Both the position numbers and the translations under genes were made by a program. Below are positions 43,677 to 53,329 of a DNA stretch of 53,329 bases, in pieces (the stretch's first letter is position 1; each line of letters begins with the position of its first letter). This DNA is from Rhodospirillaceae bacterium (GTDB lineage Bacteria; Pseudomonadota; Alphaproteobacteria; Rhodospirillales; UBA2165): positions 1-53,329 of the forward strand of contig JABIHH010000002.1 in assembly GCA_018649725.1 (NCBI GenBank), given 5' to 3'. The notes under the pieces are model-generated. The model was not told the origin of the DNA and did no database searches. It was given only the letters and a program-made list of their open reading frames with translations.

Positions 43677-45089
43677 GTGCAAGCCAAATCAAATATTACC
43701 CCGATAAAAACCGGCAATAACGGCAATTTGGATGACCGACGTCGCCTGGGCTTGCGATTTAGTGAGTCCAACGTCCACCATGTCCTCGATTTTTATCCCG
43801 ACCTCGCCTGCCTGTGTCAGGATGGAAAAATTCTCTGGATGAATGACGTGGGTGAGAAAATGCTCAAACTAACCGGCTCGAACGCTGCGAGCGATGAGTA
43901 TTTTGCCAAATTCCTGGTCGCTGAATTCGCTGATTTATCAGAAAACTTTATCGATTTAATATTGGAAGAGACCGACCCTTTTCCGGCCCGTCTAAATGCC
44001 GCAGATGGTTCCGTTATTAGTGTTAACGTTACAGCGCAATGGGCACGTGAACTAGGAAATGGCACTGTCGTTTTGACGGCACAAAATATTACTCAGCGTA
44101 TTCGCTTGCTGGAAGATATAAAAAACAGCGAAGCTCGTTTCAGGAACCTCGTTGACAACGCCCTTGATCTCGTCTGCTCCTGCGAAAATGGAGAGATCAC
44201 GTTCATCAATAAGACGGGGTTGGAGTTGCTTTCAGCCGAAAATTGGACTGAGGTCATTGGTAAAAAATTGCCCGAGATTTTTCACGAAGATTACAAACAA
44301 ATATTTGGTGAGGCGCTTGGCGAGCTTAGCGCTGAGGAAAGCTTGTTTCCGGCCAAACTAGCAAAACTTAATGGTGAGGCGATTGACGTTCATGTCATGG
44401 TGACGCGCTCGATGGGCCTCGACGCCGAAAGTTATATGATCGAAGTGCGCGATATCTCCGAACATCGCCGTGCTGTGATGACGCTTCATCAGACCAATCA
44501 AGAATTGGAGCAACGCGTTGAAAACCGTACGCGTGAGCTGAGCGAAGAGGTTGTACGGCGCCGGGATGCTGAAGATACGCTGCGCCATATGGCGACGCAT
44601 GATTCGCTTACCGGCCTGCCCAATCGCGTGCGGTTGATTGAGGAATTATCCGTTGAGAAAGACCGTGCCATGAAAGCGGAAACGTCTTTCGCCGTCATGT
44701 TTATAGACCTCGATGGTTTTAAAGCGGTGAATGACGGACTTGGCCATGAAGCGGGTGATAAATTGCTGTGCCAGGTTTCCGAACGCTTGGTTTCTTCAAT
44801 TCGCAAAAATGATTTGGCGGCCAGGATTGGCGGTGATGAATTTGTCGTTGCCCTGTTGGATCTTGGGGATCGGGTTATCATCGAAAAATTGGCCCGCAAA
44901 ATTCTCGATGCACTTGGCGCGACGTTTGATCTTGGCCGGGGCGATGAAGCCAATATAGGCGGCAGTATCGGAATTGCTGTCTATCCGGATGATGGTGAAA
45001 CCACCGAGGCGCTCTTGAAAAATGCCGATAGCGCGATGTATGACGTAAAGGCAGCCGGCAAAAACAATATTGCCTTTATCTCCGGATAA
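43677..45089 (+). CDS. PAS-PAS-GGDEF diguanylate cyclase
   Basis: 470 residues from GTG 43677. Two PAS domains: about 40-140 (FYPDLACLCQDGKILWMNDV) and 148-255 (ARFRNLVDNALDLVCSCENG). A coiled linker (TLHQTNQELEQRVENRTREL) leads to a GGDEF domain: THDSLTGLPNRVRLIEEL and ARIGGDEFVVALLDLG with the intact GGDEF signature. It makes c-di-GMP in response to a PAS-sensed cue. No EAL domain and no membrane segments, so cytoplasmic. The 152 bases before it hold nothing recognisable. Confidence 0.9.
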   Translation: MQAKSNITPIKTGNNGNLDDRRRLGLRFSESNVHHVLDFYPDLACLCQDGKILWMNDVGEKMLKLTGSNAASDEYFAKFLVAEFADLSENFIDLILEETDPFPARLNAADGSVISVNVTAQWARELGNGTVVLTAQNITQRIRLLEDIKNSEARFRNLVDNALDLVCSCENGEITFINKTGLELLSAENWTEVIGKKLPEIFHEDYKQIFGEALGELSAEESLFPAKLAKLNGEAIDVHVMVTRSMGLDAESYMIEVRDISEHRRAVMTLHQTNQELEQRVENRTRELSEEVVRRRDAEDTLRHMATHDSLTGLPNRVRLIEELSVEKDRAMKAETSFAVMFIDLDGFKAVNDGLGHEAGDKLLCQVSERLVSSIRKNDLAARIGGDEFVVALLDLGDRVIIEKLARKILDALGATFDLGRGDEANIGGSIGIAVYPDDGETTEALLKNADSAMYDVKAAGKNNIAFISG

Positions 45090-45185
45090 ATCCCAGTAAA
45101 TTAGAACCAGTTGTAACGTGCTTGGCCAGCCCCTCAAGTGGTTACGTAATATTGTTTTGGCAATTGAGCCCCAGCAGATTTAATT

Positions 45186-46415
45186 ATGACAATTTCAAAA
45201 ACCCTTCGTGTATTTTTGCCTTTTGCCTTCGGGTTTTACCTGTCTTATCTCTATCGTTCGGTAAGCGCGGTTATTTCGCCTGATCTAATTCGTGATATTG
45301 GCGTTGATGCCGCCAGTCTTGGGCTGTTGAGCAGCGCCTATTTTATCGCTTTTGCCTCCGCGCAAATTCCACTTGGAATTATTTTGGATCGGGTTGGACC
45401 GCGTAAGGTAGAGGCCAGCCTGTTGATATTTGCGACCTTGGGCGCGGTTATATTTGCGCTGTCTGACTCGCTGGTGAATTTGGTAATCGGGCGCGCCCTA
45501 ATTGGGTTTGGTGTTTCAGCTTGCCTGATGGCTTCGTTCAAAGCCTTTGTCGATTGGTTCCCCAAAGAACGCATCGCGCTCGCCAATGGAACAATTATGA
45601 CATTTGGAGGATTGGGCGCTTTGACGGCAACGGCGCCGATTGAATTCGCGCTCCAAGTGACTGACTGGCGAGGTATTTTCTTTGTCTTGGCCGGTTTGAC
45701 GATGTTGGCTGGCCTTATGGTTTATTTTGTTGTTCCTGAGCGTCCGCCAGAAAAAAAGCAGCCCGGTGATGCAACATTAAAGGACCAGATAGCGGGCCTC
45801 ATCGAGGTTATTAAGGATCCAAAATTCCTGCGCTATGTGCCAATTGCCGTAACCTCACAAGGTTCAATGCTATCGATCCAAAGCCTGTGGATGGGCCCTT
45901 GGTTGAGCGATGTTGGAGGTTTGTCGCGGGCGGAAACAGCAAACAACTTGTTGATTATGGCATCTGCCCTGGCGGTTGGATTTCTGTCTTGGGGGGCGAT
46001 CGGCGAGCGGTTGGGGCGGCTTGGTATTGCACCGATAAAGGTCTCGATGGCCGGTATCGCTATTTTTTGCCTGGTACAAGTCACGCTCATTTTAGAGCCG
46101 ACATCCATGATCGTGCCGATGATGATTCTATTTGGATTTTTTGGTACCGCCGGCTCGCTCTCTTATGCCGGTTTGGTGCAGAATTTCTCATCACATTTGT
46201 CAGGCCGCGTCTACACCACGGCCAATTTGCTGGTCTTTATTACGGCTTTTTGTGGTCAATGGGGGATTGGTGTGATTATCAATCAATGGCCGCAGGTAAG
46301 TGACGGGCATTTCTCGCCGCTTGGCTATCAAGTCGCTTTTGCCGCGATTTTGTCGCTCCAGCTGCTGTCCTTTGCCTGGATCGGTATTTCGAAGCTGATT
46401 TGGCCGAAAGTATAA
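45186..46415 (+). CDS. MFS transporter
   Basis: 409 residues with about 12 hydrophobic segments and the MFS motif between helices 2 and 3 (ILDRVGPRKVEASLLIFA). SYLYRSVSAVISPDLIRD at the start recalls proton/anion or drug-type exporters of the NarK/DHA range; the substrate is unknown. Starts 96 bases after the diguanylate cyclase gene. Confidence 0.85.
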   Translation: MTISKTLRVFLPFAFGFYLSYLYRSVSAVISPDLIRDIGVDAASLGLLSSAYFIAFASAQIPLGIILDRVGPRKVEASLLIFATLGAVIFALSDSLVNLVIGRALIGFGVSACLMASFKAFVDWFPKERIALANGTIMTFGGLGALTATAPIEFALQVTDWRGIFFVLAGLTMLAGLMVYFVVPERPPEKKQPGDATLKDQIAGLIEVIKDPKFLRYVPIAVTSQGSMLSIQSLWMGPWLSDVGGLSRAETANNLLIMASALAVGFLSWGAIGERLGRLGIAPIKVSMAGIAIFCLVQVTLILEPTSMIVPMMILFGFFGTAGSLSYAGLVQNFSSHLSGRVYTTANLLVFITAFCGQWGIGVIINQWPQVSDGHFSPLGYQVAFAAILSLQLLSFAWIGISKLIWPKV

Positions 46416-46505
46416 TTTTTTGGCAAGTGTCTTCAAAAACCGGACGACACCTGATATACCGACATCCGCACACCGTTATAAATTTTAGTCAAAAAGAGAA
46501 CTGCT

Positions 46506-47804
46506 ATGATTCCGCGTTACAGTCGTCCGGAAATGGTTGCCATTTGGGAGCCGGAAAATAAATTTCGCATTTGGTTTGAGATCGAGGCGCATGCCTGTGA
46601 TGCCCAAGCTGAACTGGGTGTCATCCCGAAAGAGGCCGCCAAGGCGGTGTGGGATCGCGGCGCTTTTGAAGTTGATCGCATTGACGAAATTGAGCGTGAG
46701 ACCAAGCACGACGTTATCGCTTTTCTGACCAATTTGGCCGAACATGTTGGCGATGAAGCGCGCTTTGTCCATCAAGGCATGACATCTTCTGACGTGCTGG
46801 ATACCTGCTTGGCGGTGCAACTTACTCAAGCCACCGACATTCTGCTCGCCGATATGGACCGTTTGTTGGCAGCGCTGGAAACCCGCGCGTTTGAATTTAA
46901 AATGACACCGACCATGGGCCGCAGCCACGGCATCCACGCCGAGCCAACGACCTTTGGGGTGAAGCTCGCAACCTTCTATGCTGAATTTGCCCGCAATAAA
47001 GAGCGCCTGCTAGCGGCCCGAAAAGAAATTGCAACGTGCGCAATTTCGGGTGCGGTCGGCACTTTTGCCAATATTGACCCGAGCGTCGAAGAACATGTCG
47101 CTAAAGCCATGGGGCTTGAGGTTGAAACCGTTTCCACACAAGTCATTCCCCGAGATCGCCATGCGATGTATTTCTCGGTCCTGGGTGTGATCGCAAGTTC
47201 GGTCGAGCGCCTTGCCACCGAAATTCGCCACATGCAACGGACAGAGGTTCGCGAAGTCGAAGAATTTTTCTCGAAAGGCCAAAAAGGCTCATCGGCGATG
47301 CCACACAAACGCAATCCGGTGCTGACTGAAAATCTCACCGGCCTTGCCCGCATTGTCCGAGCAGCTGTCATTCCGGCGCATGAAAACGTCGCCCTTTGGC
47401 ATGAGCGCGATATCTCGCATTCCTCGGTCGAGCGTATGATCGGCCCGGACGCGACGGTAACGCTCGATTTTGCTTTGAACCGTCTGGCCGGCGTGATGGA
47501 AAAACTCCTGGTCTACCCCGAAGATATGCAAAAAAACCTCGATCAACTGGGCGGTCTGATCTTTTCCCAGCGCGTATTGCTGGGGCTCACCCAAGCCGGC
47601 ATCAGCCGCGAAGACTCCTATCTCTACGTCCAACGCAATGCCATGAAAGTCTGGGAAGAAGGCGCTGATTTCCTAACCGAGCTTAAAGCTGATAGCGACG
47701 TCACCGCCAAAATCAGCGCAGCCGAGTTGGAAGATCTATTCGACATCACCTATCACACCAAAAATGTCGACGTCATCTTCAAACGGGTTTTTGGCCGAAG
47801 CTAA
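46506..47804 (+). CDS. purB: Adenylosuccinate lyase
   Basis: 432 residues: MIPRYSRPEMVAIWEPENKF at the start, VHQGMTSSDVLDTCLAVQ, MGRSHGIHAEPTTFG with the catalytic histidine and the fumarase-type signature GQKGSSAMPHKRNPVLTE. It works twice in purine synthesis. Stop codons overlap convergently with DUF924 by four bases. Confidence 0.95.
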   Translation: MIPRYSRPEMVAIWEPENKFRIWFEIEAHACDAQAELGVIPKEAAKAVWDRGAFEVDRIDEIERETKHDVIAFLTNLAEHVGDEARFVHQGMTSSDVLDTCLAVQLTQATDILLADMDRLLAALETRAFEFKMTPTMGRSHGIHAEPTTFGVKLATFYAEFARNKERLLAARKEIATCAISGAVGTFANIDPSVEEHVAKAMGLEVETVSTQVIPRDRHAMYFSVLGVIASSVERLATEIRHMQRTEVREVEEFFSKGQKGSSAMPHKRNPVLTENLTGLARIVRAAVIPAHENVALWHERDISHSSVERMIGPDATVTLDFALNRLAGVMEKLLVYPEDMQKNLDQLGGLIFSQRVLLGLTQAGISREDSYLYVQRNAMKVWEEGADFLTELKADSDVTAKISAAELEDLFDITYHTKNVDVIFKRVFGRS

Positions 47805-48406
47805 CCCTTCGTCTTCTCAATCTCTTCCATCTCGGCGGCTGTTTTGCCCCAGCTTGGAGGGGTTTTGAGGTATTCTTCTTCTTCTGGTGTGTTTTCGCGG
47901 CCCATAACCTGATTGCGGTGGGGGAAGCGGCCGAATTGGGCGATGGCGTCGTAATGGCCTTGAGCGGCTTTGCTGGTGTCCTCGCTGCCAATGGGGGAGA
48001 AGAGTTTTACGCTCAGTTCCTGATCGGCTAATTCTTCGCTGTGCTCAAACGGGAGATAGAAAAACGTTTTGACGAAACCATCAACATCCTGGTCATAGCC
48101 TTGATCGAGCGCATGGCGAGCAAATTCGCGGGCTTTGGCATCGGCGGCGAAGGCTTTTGGACTATTGCGAAACAGATTTCTTGAAAATTGATCGAGTATG
48201 AGGATCAACGCAAGGCAGCCTTCGCGGGTCTCTTTCATATCATCGAGATTGCCAGCCGCCGCATCTGCATAAGCCGCGGTAAAATTATCATGAATGGCCT
48301 GATCAAATTCCGGCGTTGATTTGAACCAGATTTGTCTTTTCTCGCGCTCTCGGGTGAGATCCAAATCTTCAAACCAGAAATGCAATATATCTTCGGTTAA
48401 GCTCAT
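47801..48406 (-). CDS. DUF924 family protein
   Basis: 201 residues with the DUF924 signature: ILHFWFEDLDLTREREKRQI, FDQAIHDNFTAAYADAAAG, LILILDQFSRNLFRNSPKAF, and FFYLPFEHSEELADQELSV ending in GRFPHRNQVMGRENTPEE. All helical, TPR-like; function unknown. Just three bases separate it from the adenylate cyclase stop on the same strand. Confidence 0.85.
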   Translation of the reverse strand: MSLTEDILHFWFEDLDLTREREKRQIWFKSTPEFDQAIHDNFTAAYADAAAGNLDDMKETREGCLALILILDQFSRNLFRNSPKAFAADAKAREFARHALDQGYDQDVDGFVKTFFYLPFEHSEELADQELSVKLFSPIGSEDTSKAAQGHYDAIAQFGRFPHRNQVMGRENTPEEEEYLKTPPSWGKTAAEMEEIEKTKG

Positions 48407-48409
48407 TTA

Positions 48410-49666
48410 TTATGTTCCCAAATCTTTTAAATAAAAAACTTCCATCGGATCACCAACACCGCGCAATTCATGTTTGCCAAGACTTTGCCAATCTTCTTCG
48501 ACGGCTTTTGTAAAATGGTCGCTGAAAATGACCTGATGGCCAAGCGTTTTGGTTAAAGTCTCGATCCGGGCGGCCTCATTAGCCGCTGGGCCTACCACCG
48601 AAAACTCAACCCGCTCCGGCACACCGATATTGCCATACATCACATCGCCGACATGGAGGCCAATGCCAAAACCGAGCGGATCTTTATTTTCCGCATTTCG
48701 CTTTTCATTAAGTGTGCTCATGCGCTCGACCGCTTCATGGGCAGCGGCCAGAGCGGTCGCGCAAGCCTGGGCCTCATTGTCATGGCCATCGCGGATCGGG
48801 AAAATTGCGAGGACAGCATCACCAATGAAGCGAAGCACTTCGCCGCCGTTTGCCAAAACAGCCCCCGCCATGCATTGGAAATATTCATTGATGAGGGAGA
48901 TAAATTCTTCCGGCGTGAGCGAGTCGGCGAGGCCAGAGGAGTTTCTCAGATCACTAAACCAGATCACAGCGTGGGTGGTTTCGCCATCGCCCAAGCTTAT
49001 TTGACCGTTGAGCACCTGGCGGCCCGCATCGGGGCCAAGATAGGCCGATAACACATTTTCGGTAATTTGCTCTTTGATGACCATTTTGCAGGCCACGGCG
49101 AGGCGCTGTTGAATACGGAATAGAGACTGGATATCGCCATCGGTGAAACCTCCAGGCCGGTCGGTCACCCAGGAGCCAATCAGACCATTTTGGCCCATTT
49201 CACCAAAATCGTCGCCGGTAAATTGCACCGCATAACCCAAATAATCTGTCGCCCCTTGTTCTGCGAGACTATCGAACATCTCAAAATCCAGAATTTTCTC
49301 CGGCCCGGTGAGATGGCGGCGGATGAAGGGAAGCTTATTCATGACGACATGGTAAAGCGGACTTTTCAACCAATCATCTCCGGGCTCTCGGCTGGTTGGG
49401 AGCTGCGTCGTTTCTTGCAGTCCGGAATCGCGAAACCAGGTAAAAGTCAAGGCGCTATAGAGCGGGTGGAGAATTTGAAAGCCGACAACGGAGCGCCAGA
49501 CCGGAATGCCGGCAGCGTTCAGTCGTAGGGAACATTGATCAAGCAGATGTTCAACATCCGTTTTGCCAAGCGCCTCTGCCATGAGCCAATCGGCGACAGC
49601 ATCGATAAGCGTACTAGCCTTGCTATCACTTGTTATGACATTTGGTGTCGCTGGATTGCTATCCAT
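48410..49666 (-). CDS. Class III adenylate/guanylate cyclase
   Basis: 418 residues from ATG 49666 (MDSNPATPNVIT); a longer frame to 49864 overlaps the ATPase-zeta gene and codes random-looking residues, so it is rejected. A variable N-terminal sensor part is followed from about 225 by the cyclase domain: VIWFSDLRNSSGLADSLTPE with the metal-binding Asp, GGEVLRFIGDAVLAIFPI with the second one, GIGLHVGDVMYGNIGVPERV and VVGPAANEAARIE. It makes cAMP. It follows DUF1476 by 19 bases. Confidence 0.88.
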   Translation of the reverse strand: MDSNPATPNVITSDSKASTLIDAVADWLMAEALGKTDVEHLLDQCSLRLNAAGIPVWRSVVGFQILHPLYSALTFTWFRDSGLQETTQLPTSREPGDDWLKSPLYHVVMNKLPFIRRHLTGPEKILDFEMFDSLAEQGATDYLGYAVQFTGDDFGEMGQNGLIGSWVTDRPGGFTDGDIQSLFRIQQRLAVACKMVIKEQITENVLSAYLGPDAGRQVLNGQISLGDGETTHAVIWFSDLRNSSGLADSLTPEEFISLINEYFQCMAGAVLANGGEVLRFIGDAVLAIFPIRDGHDNEAQACATALAAAHEAVERMSTLNEKRNAENKDPLGFGIGLHVGDVMYGNIGVPERVEFSVVGPAANEAARIETLTKTLGHQVIFSDHFTKAVEEDWQSLGKHELRGVGDPMEVFYLKDLGT

Positions 49667-49685
49667 TAACGCTCCCGAGGGGGTG

Positions 49686-50009
49686 TTATTCCCCGACGAT
49701 TTGTTTGTGGGCCTCACCGTTAAATTCTTCGATCTTACCGCGAATATCCTGCTCGCTGACATTGGCACCGCGTTTTTCGATATCAGCCATACATTTACGA
49801 ACGACATCCTCGATACCGGGTTCTTCCAAGTCGGAGACGATAACGGTGCCGGCATAAGCTTCAACTTCGGACTCGCTAAGGCCTAATTTTTCAGCCAGCC
49901 AGAGACCGAGTAATTTATTGCGCCGTGCTTCCATTTTAAACTCAGTTTCCTGGTCCAGCTTGAACTTGGCTTCAAAGCCTTTTTCGCGATCACTAAATGT
50001 ATCAGACAT
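49686..50009 (-). CDS. F1Fo-ATPase inhibitor zeta subunit (DUF1476)
   Basis: 107 residues with the DUF1476 signature: FSDREKGFEAKFKLDQETEF, then RRNKLLGLWLAEKLGL and AYAGTVIVSDLEEPG. The N-terminal part inserts into F1 and blocks ATP hydrolysis in alphaproteobacteria. It is the best lineage marker in the window. Confidence 0.92.
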   Translation of the reverse strand: MSDTFSDREKGFEAKFKLDQETEFKMEARRNKLLGLWLAEKLGLSESEVEAYAGTVIVSDLEEPGIEDVVRKCMADIEKRGANVSEQDIRGKIEEFNGEAHKQIVGE

Positions 50010-50171
50010 GGTTTTATACTCTATAGATTTAAGTTGAATTCTGACCTTTATGTAGGGTTGTTTTGCCGGTTAAGCAACTCCCATAAGCAATTCCCCAGTC
50101 ATTTTTGTGGTCCTTAAATTTAGATAAATTGTGGTCTGGCCAATGGGCCTACAAATCGCTATCTATTCTGT

Positions 50172-50942
50172 ATGTGTACTTTCGCAATTTTGCGCCGTCC
50201 CGGTCATGACTGGCCGGTTATCATCGGTGCTAATCGAGATGAGATGAAGGATCGTCCCTGGCATGCACCGGGCCGCCACTGGCCGGATCGGTTGGATGTA
50301 TTGGCCGGTAAAGACGATCTGGCTGGCGGCACCTGGCTCGGCATGAACGATTTTGGTGTTGTGGCAGGCGTGCTCAATCGGCGCGGCTCGCTTGGGCCCA
50401 AGGAAGGCTATCGCAGCCGGGGTGAGCTACCTTTGGAAATTCTTGATCATGCCGATGCGGCGGCGGCGGCTGAGGCGCTCGCGGAAATTAATCCCAATGC
50501 CTACCGGCCGTTCAATATTGTTTTTGCCGATAACCGAGATGCCTATTGGCTGCGATTGGCTGAAACCCATTGGGGGCCGCATGCCGAAGTGAAGCAGATC
50601 CCGCCCGGTATCTCCCTGATCACATCGAGCGACCGCAATGATGTTTCTTCGGCCCGTATCCGCACCTATTTGCCGCAATTTGAGAAGGCTGAAATTCCAG
50701 ACCCGATTTCCGGCAATTGGTCAGCCTGGCAATCTTTATTTGCGAGCCGTATGTATGATCCTGATGATGGCCCGGAAGGGGCGATGATGATTTCAACCGA
50801 TTCGGGGTTTGGCACGGTTTCCTCGTCGCTCATTGCGCTGCCATCGCCCGAATATGTCGATGCAAATCCTGGCACCAAGCCGGTCTATATGTTCGCAGCT
50901 GGCGCTCCCGTTGACGCTGAGTATCTTCCCGTCGTCGCTTAA
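50172..50942 (+). CDS. NRDE family protein (TANGO2-like)
   Basis: 256 residues with the family start MCTFAILRRPGHDWPVIIGA and the N-R-D-E motif at residues 21-24. GGTWLGMNDFGVVAGVLNRR and STDSGFGTVSSSLIALP follow. The Cys2 position suggests an Ntn-type nucleophile after Met removal. Function uncertain; proposed roles concern heme or lipid handling. The 150 bases after it, before purS, contain no gene I can support. Confidence 0.85.
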   Translation: MCTFAILRRPGHDWPVIIGANRDEMKDRPWHAPGRHWPDRLDVLAGKDDLAGGTWLGMNDFGVVAGVLNRRGSLGPKEGYRSRGELPLEILDHADAAAAAEALAEINPNAYRPFNIVFADNRDAYWLRLAETHWGPHAEVKQIPPGISLITSSDRNDVSSARIRTYLPQFEKAEIPDPISGNWSAWQSLFASRMYDPDDGPEGAMMISTDSGFGTVSSSLIALPSPEYVDANPGTKPVYMFAAGAPVDAEYLPVVA

Positions 50943-51093
50943 AAATCTATCCCGCAGGCCGCAATTGGAGACGTTGTTTTGTGAGGCCAGCTCTGCTATG
51001 AAGAGCCGGATAATGACAGCAATTTTTACCACTGATATTCTTGGCAAAATAGTGTAATTTCCCGCCGGAAAGAGAGCTAAAGGAACGAAATTC

Positions 51094-51336
51094 GTGAAAG
51101 CAAAAATCCACGTCACATTAAAAAACGGTGTCCTTGATCCACAAGGCAAGGCGGTCGGTCATGCGCTCGGTTCGCTCGGCTTCGCTGGCGTCGATGACGT
51201 CCGCCAAGGCAAGTATATCGAAGTGGATCTGACAGAAACCGATGCTGATAAGGCGCGTGAAAATGTCGATCAGATGTGCCGTCAGCTTTTGGCAAATACC
51301 GTTATTGAAAATTATGAAATCGAAATAGAAGCGTAA
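51094..51336 (+). CDS. purS: Phosphoribosylformylglycinamidine synthase subunit PurS
   Basis: 80 residues from GTG 51094 (ribosome site AAAGGAACG): KAKIHVTLKNGVLDPQGKAV and GFAGVDDVRQGKYIEVDLTE. Small subunit of the PurS-PurQ-PurL complex of alphaproteobacteria and Gram-positives. Nine bases before purQ. Confidence 0.93.
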   Translation: MKAKIHVTLKNGVLDPQGKAVGHALGSLGFAGVDDVRQGKYIEVDLTETDADKARENVDQMCRQLLANTVIENYEIEIEA

Positions 51337-51345
51337 AGCCCCTCC

Positions 51346-52047
51346 ATGAAAGCAGCAGTGATACTTTTTCCCGGATCCAATCGCGAACGCGATATGGTGA
51401 TGGCGCTCGAAGCCAGCCTCGGCTCAAAGCCTCTAGAAATTTGGCATGGTGATACGGATTTACCGGATGTTGATCTCATTGTTGTGCCGGGCGGGTTTTC
51501 TTATGGCGACTATTTGCGCTCAGGTGCCATGGCGGCCCACTCACCGATCATACGTGAAGTAAAAGACCGTGCTGAAAAGGGCGTCCACGTGTTGGGTGTT
51601 TGCAACGGCTTTCAAATTTTGACCGAGACCGGGTTGTTGCCGGGGGCGCTAATGCGCAATGCCGGGCTTAAGTTTATTTGCAAAGATGTGCATCTCAAGG
51701 TTGAGCGCAATGATCTGCCCTTTGCTCAAGGCTACAGCGTCGGTGATGTCATCCGGGTGCCAGTTGCCCATCATGACGGCAATTATTTCGCCGATGACGA
51801 GACCCTGAAAGAATTGGAAGAGGAAGGCCGGGTGGCGTTTCGCTATTGCGGGCCGAACGGCGCGGTTGATCAGGCCAATAACATTAATGGCAGCCGCAAC
51901 AATATCGCCGGCATTTATAACAAGCGCGGCACGATTTTAGGCATGATGCCGCATCCCGAGGACGCGGTGGAGCAAATGCTGGGCGGTCTTGGCGGTAAGG
52001 CGATGTTCGACGGCATTATTGCTGGTCTTGAGGGAGCGGCGGCATGA
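51346..52047 (+). CDS. purQ: Phosphoribosylformylglycinamidine synthase subunit PurQ
   Basis: 233 residues, class I glutamine amidotransferase: [20 protein letters not shown], nucleophile Cys in [18 protein letters not shown], and the His/Glu pair near the end ([14 protein letters not shown]). Supplies ammonia for FGAR amidation. Overlaps purL by four bases (ATGA). Confidence 0.95.
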   Translation: MKAAVILFPGSNRERDMVMALEASLGSKPLEIWHGDTDLPDVDLIVVPGGFSYGDYLRSGAMAAHSPIIREVKDRAEKGVHVLGVCNGFQILTETGLLPGALMRNAGLKFICKDVHLKVERNDLPFAQGYSVGDVIRVPVAHHDGNYFADDETLKELEEEGRVAFRYCGPNGAVDQANNINGSRNNIAGIYNKRGTILGMMPHPEDAVEQMLGGLGGKAMFDGIIAGLEGAAA

Positions 52048-53329
52048 GTGAAATTACCCCAGAAGTCGTTGCTGAACATGGTCTCTCCGAAGAAGAATAC
52101 AAAAATGTCTTAGAAATTATGGGCCGTGAGCCGAACTTGACCGAGCTTGGCGTGTTTTCCGTCATGTGGTCTGAACACTGTTCTTATAAATCCTCCAAAA
52201 AATGGCTAAAGACGCTGCCCACCGAGGCACCTTGGGTGATCTGCGGGCCGGGCGAGAATGCCGGTATCGTTGATATCGGCGATGGTCAGGCGGCGGTCTT
52301 TAAAATGGAAAGCCACAATCATCCGAGCTATATCGAGCCTTATCAGGGAGCTGCCACCGGTGTCGGCGGCATTTTGCGTGATGTCTTTACCATGGGTGCG
52401 CGCCCGATTGCCAATATGAACGCGCTGCGTTTTGGCTCACCCGATCATCCCAAGACCCAGCATTTGGTCTCCGGCGTGGTTTCCGGCATTGGCGGCTATG
52501 GCAATTGCATAGGTGTGCCGACGGTCGGCGGTGAAACCAATTTCCACTCGAGCTATGACGGTAATATTCTGGTCAATGCGATGACGGTTGGCTTGGCCGA
52601 TGCGGATAATATTTTCTATTCGGCGGCGACCGGGGCAGGAAATCCTGTCGTCTATGTCGGCTCCAAGACGGGCCGGGATGGCATTCACGGTGCGACCATG
52701 GCGTCGACCGAGTTTAATGCTGATTCAGAAGAAAAACGCCCAACCGTGCAAGTGGGTGATCCGTTCACCGAAAAGCTTTTGGTTGAAGCGTGTCTCGAGT
52801 TGATGTCGACCGATGTTATTGTCGCGATCCAGGATATGGGCGCGGCGGGTCTGACCTCTTCGGCGTTTGAGATGGCGTCCAAGGGCGGCGTCGGTGTTGA
52901 GATGGATCTCGACCAAGTGCCGGCCCGCGAGGAGGGCATGACAGCTTATGAGTTCTTATTGTCTGAGAGCCAAGAGCGCATGCTGATGGTGTTGGAGCCC
53001 GGCAAAGAACATGTTGCGCAAGCGATCATGGAAAAATGGGAGCTCGATTTCGCGGTCGTCGGTCATTTGACCGATACCGGCCGGATGGTGATCAAGATGA
53101 ACGGCGAAATAGAAGCCGATCTGCCGATCGATCCGCTGGCCTTGGCGTCACCCGAATATGACCGTCCTTGGGTGAAGACCGAACCGCAGGCTGAAATTTC
53201 GGCTAGTGATGTTGCCGCGCCTGATAGTCTGCTGGGTGCGCTTAAACAGATCGTCGGCTCGCCCGATATGAGCTCCCGCCGTTGGATTTGGGAGCAATAT
53301 GATCACATGGTGATGGGCGACACGGTACA
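52044..53329 (+). CDS. purL: Phosphoribosylformylglycinamidine synthase subunit PurL (partial, 3' end missing)
   Basis: The start ATG 52044 overlaps the purQ stop and the frame runs to the window end (428 codons). [40 protein letters not shown] and [20 protein letters not shown] identify the small-type PurL (about 730 residues complete). The ATP-binding core is present; the second half lies outside the window. Confidence 0.93.
   Translation, partial: MSEITPEVVAEHGLSEEEYKNVLEIMGREPNLTELGVFSVMWSEHCSYKSSKKWLKTLPTEAPWVICGPGENAGIVDIGDGQAAVFKMESHNHPSYIEPYQGAATGVGGILRDVFTMGARPIANMNALRFGSPDHPKTQHLVSGVVSGIGGYGNCIGVPTVGGETNFHSSYDGNILVNAMTVGLADADNIFYSAATGAGNPVVYVGSKTGRDGIHGATMASTEFNADSEEKRPTVQVGDPFTEKLLVEACLELMSTDVIVAIQDMGAAGLTSSAFEMASKGGVGVEMDLDQVPAREEGMTAYEFLLSESQERMLMVLEPGKEHVAQAIMEKWELDFAVVGHLTDTGRMVIKMNGEIEADLPIDPLALASPEYDRPWVKTEPQAEISASDVAAPDSLLGALKQIVGSPDMSSRRWIWEQYDHMVMGDTV

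Noticed and set aside
48549..49004. Plus-strand frames opposite the adenylate cyclase
   Set aside because: Antisense shadows; cyclase motifs are clear on the other strand.
49667..49864. N-terminal extension of the adenylate cyclase
   Set aside because: Would overlap the DUF1476 gene and codes a random-looking sequence.

Overview
The window is bacterial and almost certainly alphaproteobacterial. A DUF1476 protein (zeta inhibitor of the F1Fo-ATPase, an alphaproteobacterial hallmark) lies at 49686-50009, and the housekeeping genes (EI-Ntr ptsP next to lysC and ubiG, DUF1178, grxC, comF, purS-purQ-purL) suit an aerobic, moderate-GC member of that class, perhaps a marine Rhodospirillales-like lineage. 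The family assignment is inference; no rRNA is present.

Layout. (1) 1-1840 is a scar region: the end of an unknown gene, a PAS_5 gene cut off by an IS3-family remnant, a possible primase-like fragment cut by the other IS end, and a 3' tRNA-like fragment ending in CCA followed by a terminator. It looks like a decayed integrated element. (2) 1879-7538 holds HxlR, DsrE and TetR genes, then an operon of two tandem QueG/reductive-dehalogenase-like iron-sulfur proteins and an acyl-CoA ligase, with a candidate TetR operator in front. (3) 7627-20418 is a catabolic block: an unpaired FAD flavoprotein, a carboxymuconolactone-decarboxylase-like protein, a TRAP transporter, IclR, an MhpA-type flavin hydroxylase, and an operon of MDR reductase, two-domain extradiol dioxygenase, GrdB-like selenoprotein and acyl-CoA dehydrogenase. 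The selenoprotein gene is read through an in-frame UGA.

(4) 20444-32412 is the most interesting part. A GntR regulator sits among copies of a TTGGATCCAA palindrome, which occur before a [2Fe-2S] ferredoxin, (imperfectly) a VanA-like Rieske oxygenase, and a nine-cistron-scale corrinoid methyl-transfer operon. That operon encodes a MetV-MetF fusion, a corrinoid protein, two UROD-fold methyltransferases, a MetH-activation-like protein, a RACo-type reductive activator, a methyl-THF:corrinoid methyltransferase and an amidohydrolase. Together they could carry a methyl group from an unknown donor through cobalamin to tetrahydrofolate and on to methylene-THF. Such a set is typical of acetogens and of chloromethane utilisers; here it is beside an O2-dependent demethylase and aromatic-degradation genes.

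(5) 32421-53329 is ordinary chromosome: ptsP, lysC, ubiG, methyltransferases, nitrilase, glutaredoxin, comF, sfsA, map, radC, a PAS-GGDEF protein, an MFS transporter, purB, an adenylate cyclase, the ATPase zeta subunit, an NRDE protein and purS-purQ-purL (purL runs off the end).
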